Positions 5,193 to 7,939 of a stretch of DNA of 7,939 nucleotides are shown in pieces. Each line of letters starts with the position of its first letter. Position 1 is the first letter of the stretch. Below the pieces are notes generated by a model that was not told the DNA's origin, did not search any database, and worked only from the letters and a program-made list of their open reading frames with translations. Both the position numbers and the translations under genes were made by a program. The DNA is from an uncultured Eubacteriales bacterium (lineage in GTDB: Bacteria; Bacillota; Clostridia; Oscillospirales; Oscillospiraceae): positions 1 through 7,939 of the forward strand of contig CATJWA010000205.1 of assembly GCA_949744025.1 (NCBI GenBank), given 5' to 3'.

Positions 5193-7939
5193 ATCCCGAG
5201 CTTGAGCAGATTCTCAGACTCAAACACCGCTGCACGCTGCCGAAGGTGCTGCTCGTCGCGGCGGAATGCGCGCCGCTGTCGAAAACCGGCGGTCTGGCGG
5301 ACGTTGCCGGCGCGCTGCCGAAAAGCCTCAACGCCCTCGGCATCGAAACTCGCGTAATAACACCCTATCACCGCTGCATCAAGGGCAGGTACAACGACAA
5401 AATAAAGCACATCTGCGATTTTGAGATAAACCTCGGCTGGCGACGGCAGTATGTCGGACTTGAGCGGCTGGACCTTGACGGTCTGGTGATATACCTTGTT
5501 GACAATGAGTTTTATTTCGGCGATGCGATATACCGCGGCGGCAACGCCGAGGGCGAGCAGTACTCGTTTTTCCAGCGCGCGGTGCTTGAGTGCATCCCGA
5601 GGCTGGACGATTTCGAGCCGGAGGTGCTCCACTGCAACGACTGGCACACCGCTCTGCTGCCCTTCCTGATAAAGTCGCAGTACGGCTACCAGAGCCAGGG
5701 CAGTCTCAAAACCGTGCTGACCATACACAACATCGCCTATCAGGGCAAGTTCGACTTCCGTTACATACAGGAAATGCTGGGCATCGACAGCATCTGGTAC
5801 CGCCCGTCCGCCATCGAGCACTTCGGCTGCATAAATTTCCTCAAGGCCGGCTGCGTGTTTGCCGACAGGGTCAACACCGTAAGCCCCAGCTACGCCGGAG
5901 AGATACGCACTCCCGCTTTCGGAGAGGGTTTGCAGGACGTGCTCGCGCAGCGCGGCTCGGACCTCGGCGGCATCATAAACGGTCTGGACACGGAGTCCTT
6001 CGACCCGCGCACGGACACCGCGCTGCCCTTCCTCTTTGACGGGGACGCGGCCGAGTTCAAGGCGAAAAACAAGGCCGCGCTGATGGACGAGCTGGGCCTG
6101 CGCTGCCCGCCCGACACGCCGTTGGTCGCCATGGTCACGCGCATGACGGCGCAGAAGGGCTTTGACCTGGTCATGGAGAGCATCGACCGGATAATGCAGC
6201 GCAACGTCGCTTTCGTGCTGCTGGGCACGGGCGACAAGCGCTATGAGGACTTCATGCGCTCGGCCGAGTACCGCTATCACGGGCGGCTGTGCTCCTACCT
6301 GTCCTACAGCGAGGCGCTCTCCCGAAGAATTTACGCGGGCGCGGACCTGTTTTTGATGCCCTCGGCCTTTGAGCCCTGCGGCCTGTCGCAGATGATAGCC
6401 ATGCGTTACGGCGCGCTGCCGATAGTCCACGAGGTCGGCGGACTGCGCGACACCGTGCAGCCCTACAACTGCTTTGAGCACACCGGCAACGGCTTCTCCT
6501 TCGCTATCTACAATTCCGGCGTGATGCTCGGAATGCTCGACTACGCGCTGGAGACCTGGTGGCAGCCGGACTCGCGCGCGGGACTTATCGAGCGGGCCAT
6601 GAACACCGATTTCAGCTTCGCTCCCTCCGCGCTGGAGTATGGGCGGCTGTTTGTCTCCATCCTCAACTGCGAGGACTGTCAGGTGTTCCACGACCCCTTT
6701 GACGAGGACTACCGCCTGCCGCTCGGCGCGGTGCGCTGCGGCGACAAGGTCACGCTGCGCCTGCGCGTTATAGGCGGGGCCGACTGCGCCGAGCTCATCG
6801 CAGGGGATGACGCCCTGCCCATGACAAAAACGGACGAGGGCTTTGAGATTGTCTACACCGCTCCTCCGACGCCGCAGGTGGTCTGGTACAGCTTCCGTCT
6901 GTTCGGCAACGTCTATTACGGCGCGGACGGCGTGACCTCCGGCTACGTGCGCTCGTTCCAGATGACGGTGTACGACAAGCACTTTACCACCCCCGACTGG
7001 GCCAACGGCGCGGTGATGTATCAGATTTTCCCCGACCGCTGGCGCCGCGAGGGCACCGCTCCGGTAAAGGGCGCGGCCTATCACCGCGCGCTCGGACGCA
7101 ATATTGAAATGCACAAGAGCTGGGACGAGCCACTCAAGTGGCAGGGCGGTCAGGGCTACTACCCCGACGATTTCTACGGCGGCACTCTGCTCGGCGTGGA
7201 AAAGAGCCTGCCTGAGCTCAAGGAGATGGGCGTGAACATCGTCTACCTCAACCCCATTTTTGAGGCCGACTCCAACCACCGCTATAATACCGCCAACTAC
7301 CTGAAAATCGACCCCATACTCGGCACCAACGCGGCTTTCAAAAAGCTCTGCCGCGCGGCCGGCGAGCTGGGCATGAAGATAGTGCTCGACGGAGTGTTCT
7401 CCCACACGGGGGACGACAGCGTGTACTTCGACCGCCGCGGCGTTTACGACGGCGACGGCGCGTATCAGAGCGAGGATTCGCCGTACCACAGCTGGTACGA
7501 CTTCTACAGATTCCCCGACGAATACCGCTGCTGGTGGGGCTTCAAGTCCCTGCCGGAGGTCAAGGAGTCCGACCCCGCGTGGCAGGACTTTGTGATAAGC
7601 GGGGACAACAGCGTGATAAAAACCTGGCTGCGCGCGGGCTCCAACGGCTACCGCCTCGACGTGGCCGACGAGCTGCCGGACGAGACGCTTGAGCTGCTGC
7701 GCGAGAGCCTCAAGGGCTGCGACAGCGACGCGCTGATTATCGGCGAGGTCTGGGAGGACGCGACCACCAAGGTCAGCTACGGCCAGCACCGCCGTTACGC
7801 GCTGGGCACCGCGCTCGACACGGTTATGAACTATCCCCTGCGCGGCGCGCTTATCGACTTTGCCCTGGGCAAAATGGACGCTTTCGCCCTGTGCTCCTTC
7901 CTGCTGGGGCAGAAGCTCAATTATCCCGCGCCGATGTAC
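5189..7939 (+). CDS. glgA: Fusion of glycogen synthase (GT5) and GH13 amylase-type enzyme, 3' end beyond window
   Basis: The 917 codons run unbroken to the window edge. Residues about 18-492 are a full GT5 glycogen synthase, which adds glucose from ADP-glucose to alpha-1,4 chains. Its landmarks are SKTGGLADV (31-39), HCNDWHT (148-154), HNIAYQG (180-186), NGLD (264-267), TRMTAQKGFDL with Arg318 and Lys323, and FEPCGLSQ with Glu395. Residues about 493-597 look like a beta-sandwich domain as found before neopullulanase-type enzymes. From about 604 a GH13 barrel begins: YQIFPDRW (611-618), region I DGVFSH (734-739), region II GYRLDVADE with nucleophile Asp824, and region III GEVW with acid/base Glu853. 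Region IV and the C domain are not reached. No signal peptide is seen, so it is cytoplasmic. ATG 5189 has AAGGAGG 10 bases upstream and overlaps the glgB stop. A plain glgA is about 480 residues. Confidence 0.93.
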   Translation, partial: MNPELEQILRLKHRCTLPKVLLVAAECAPLSKTGGLADVAGALPKSLNALGIETRVITPYHRCIKGRYNDKIKHICDFEINLGWRRQYVGLERLDLDGLVIYLVDNEFYFGDAIYRGGNAEGEQYSFFQRAVLECIPRLDDFEPEVLHCNDWHTALLPFLIKSQYGYQSQGSLKTVLTIHNIAYQGKFDFRYIQEMLGIDSIWYRPSAIEHFGCINFLKAGCVFADRVNTVSPSYAGEIRTPAFGEGLQDVLAQRGSDLGGIINGLDTESFDPRTDTALPFLFDGDAAEFKAKNKAALMDELGLRCPPDTPLVAMVTRMTAQKGFDLVMESIDRIMQRNVAFVLLGTGDKRYEDFMRSAEYRYHGRLCSYLSYSEALSRRIYAGADLFLMPSAFEPCGLSQMIAMRYGALPIVHEVGGLRDTVQPYNCFEHTGNGFSFAIYNSGVMLGMLDYALETWWQPDSRAGLIERAMNTDFSFAPSALEYGRLFVSILNCEDCQVFHDPFDEDYRLPLGAVRCGDKVTLRLRVIGGADCAELIAGDDALPMTKTDEGFEIVYTAPPTPQVVWYSFRLFGNVYYGADGVTSGYVRSFQMTVYDKHFTTPDWANGAVMYQIFPDRWRREGTAPVKGAAYHRALGRNIEMHKSWDEPLKWQGGQGYYPDDFYGGTLLGVEKSLPELKEMGVNIVYLNPIFEADSNHRYNTANYLKIDPILGTNAAFKKLCRAAGELGMKIVLDGVFSHTGDDSVYFDRRGVYDGDGAYQSEDSPYHSWYDFYRFPDEYRCWWGFKSLPEVKESDPAWQDFVISGDNSVIKTWLRAGSNGYRLDVADELPDETLELLRESLKGCDSDALIIGEVWEDATTKVSYGQHRRYALGTALDTVMNYPLRGALIDFALGKMDAFALCSFLLGQKLNYPAPMY
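6665..6979 (+). other. Linker region between GT5 and GH13: probable beta-sandwich (CBM34/Ig-like) domain
   Basis: Residues about 493-597 of the fusion protein follow the GT5 fold and precede the GH13 barrel. They show alternating hydrophobic strands (KVTLRLRV, GFEIVYTAP, VVWYSFRLFG, FQMTVYD) with an HDPFDEDYRLPLG opening. Clostridial intracellular amylases and neopullulanases commonly carry such an N-terminal domain. Its presence suggests that a complete amylase, not just a catalytic barrel, was joined to GlgA. The fold is assigned by pattern only. Confidence 0.55.

Noticed and set aside
6600..7000. Possibility that the GT5-GH13 fusion is an assembly or frameshift artefact joining two adjacent genes
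   Set aside because: The junction reads continuously in frame through a coherent beta-rich domain, with base use like the neighbours and no internal start with a good ribosome site in the 6600-7000 stretch. Raw reads would still be the decisive test.
5156..7789. 877-codon open frame on the minus strand opposite the glycogen synthase fusion
   Set aside because: It is a shadow of GC-rich codon use in the real gene. The plus-strand frame carries all the GT5 and GH13 motifs, while the minus-strand product is low-complexity Ala/Val/Arg/His-rich sequence with no recognisable domain.

Overview
The window most likely comes from a fairly GC-rich Gram-positive anaerobe of the Clostridia (Oscillospirales/Ruminococcaceae-like gut lineages would fit). 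The grounds are the TrpR-like YerC regulator, a Firmicute-style NfeD plus SPFH gene pair, strong AAGGAGG-type ribosome binding sites, AT-rich sigma-A promoters set in GC-rich coding sequence, and a clostridial-looking glycogen locus. The assignment is an inference from content; no taxonomic marker was compared.

Layout. Positions 1-1197 lie on the minus strand. They hold a tRNA-Val(UAC) cut by the window edge, with a near-consensus promoter just upstream. Then, in transcription order, come a yerC-like regulator (898-1197) and a SAM-dependent methyltransferase of YqeM type (164-901), whose ends overlap by 4 bases. A 200-base divergent region (1198-1397) carries a weak minus-strand promoter and two plus-strand promoters. 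The second of these has a 19-base spacer filled by a perfect dyad, the layout of MerR-family-controlled promoters. It drives an NfeD-like membrane protein (1398-1898) and an SPFH/Band-7 (stomatin-like) protein (1973-2926), the classic membrane-microdomain pair. The pair ends at a strong intrinsic terminator (2940-2970).

From about 3062 to the end of the window is a glycogen operon. An extended -10 promoter and a structured leader precede glgB (3156-5192), a branching enzyme with an unusual 56-residue acidic tail. The glgB stop overlaps by 4 bases the start of a 917-codon open frame that runs off the window. This second gene is a fusion: an N-terminal GT5 glycogen synthase (GlgA), then a beta-sandwich-like linker domain, then a GH13 alpha-amylase-type domain, with no stop or frameshift in between.

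The two glycogen genes would together elongate (GT5), branch (GlgB) and possibly trim or remodel (GH13) the same alpha-glucan. The GT5-GH13 fusion is the main point of interest. It places a chain-building and an apparently chain-cutting or transferring enzyme in one cytoplasmic polypeptide, in the opposite domain order to fungal alpha-1,3-glucan synthases.
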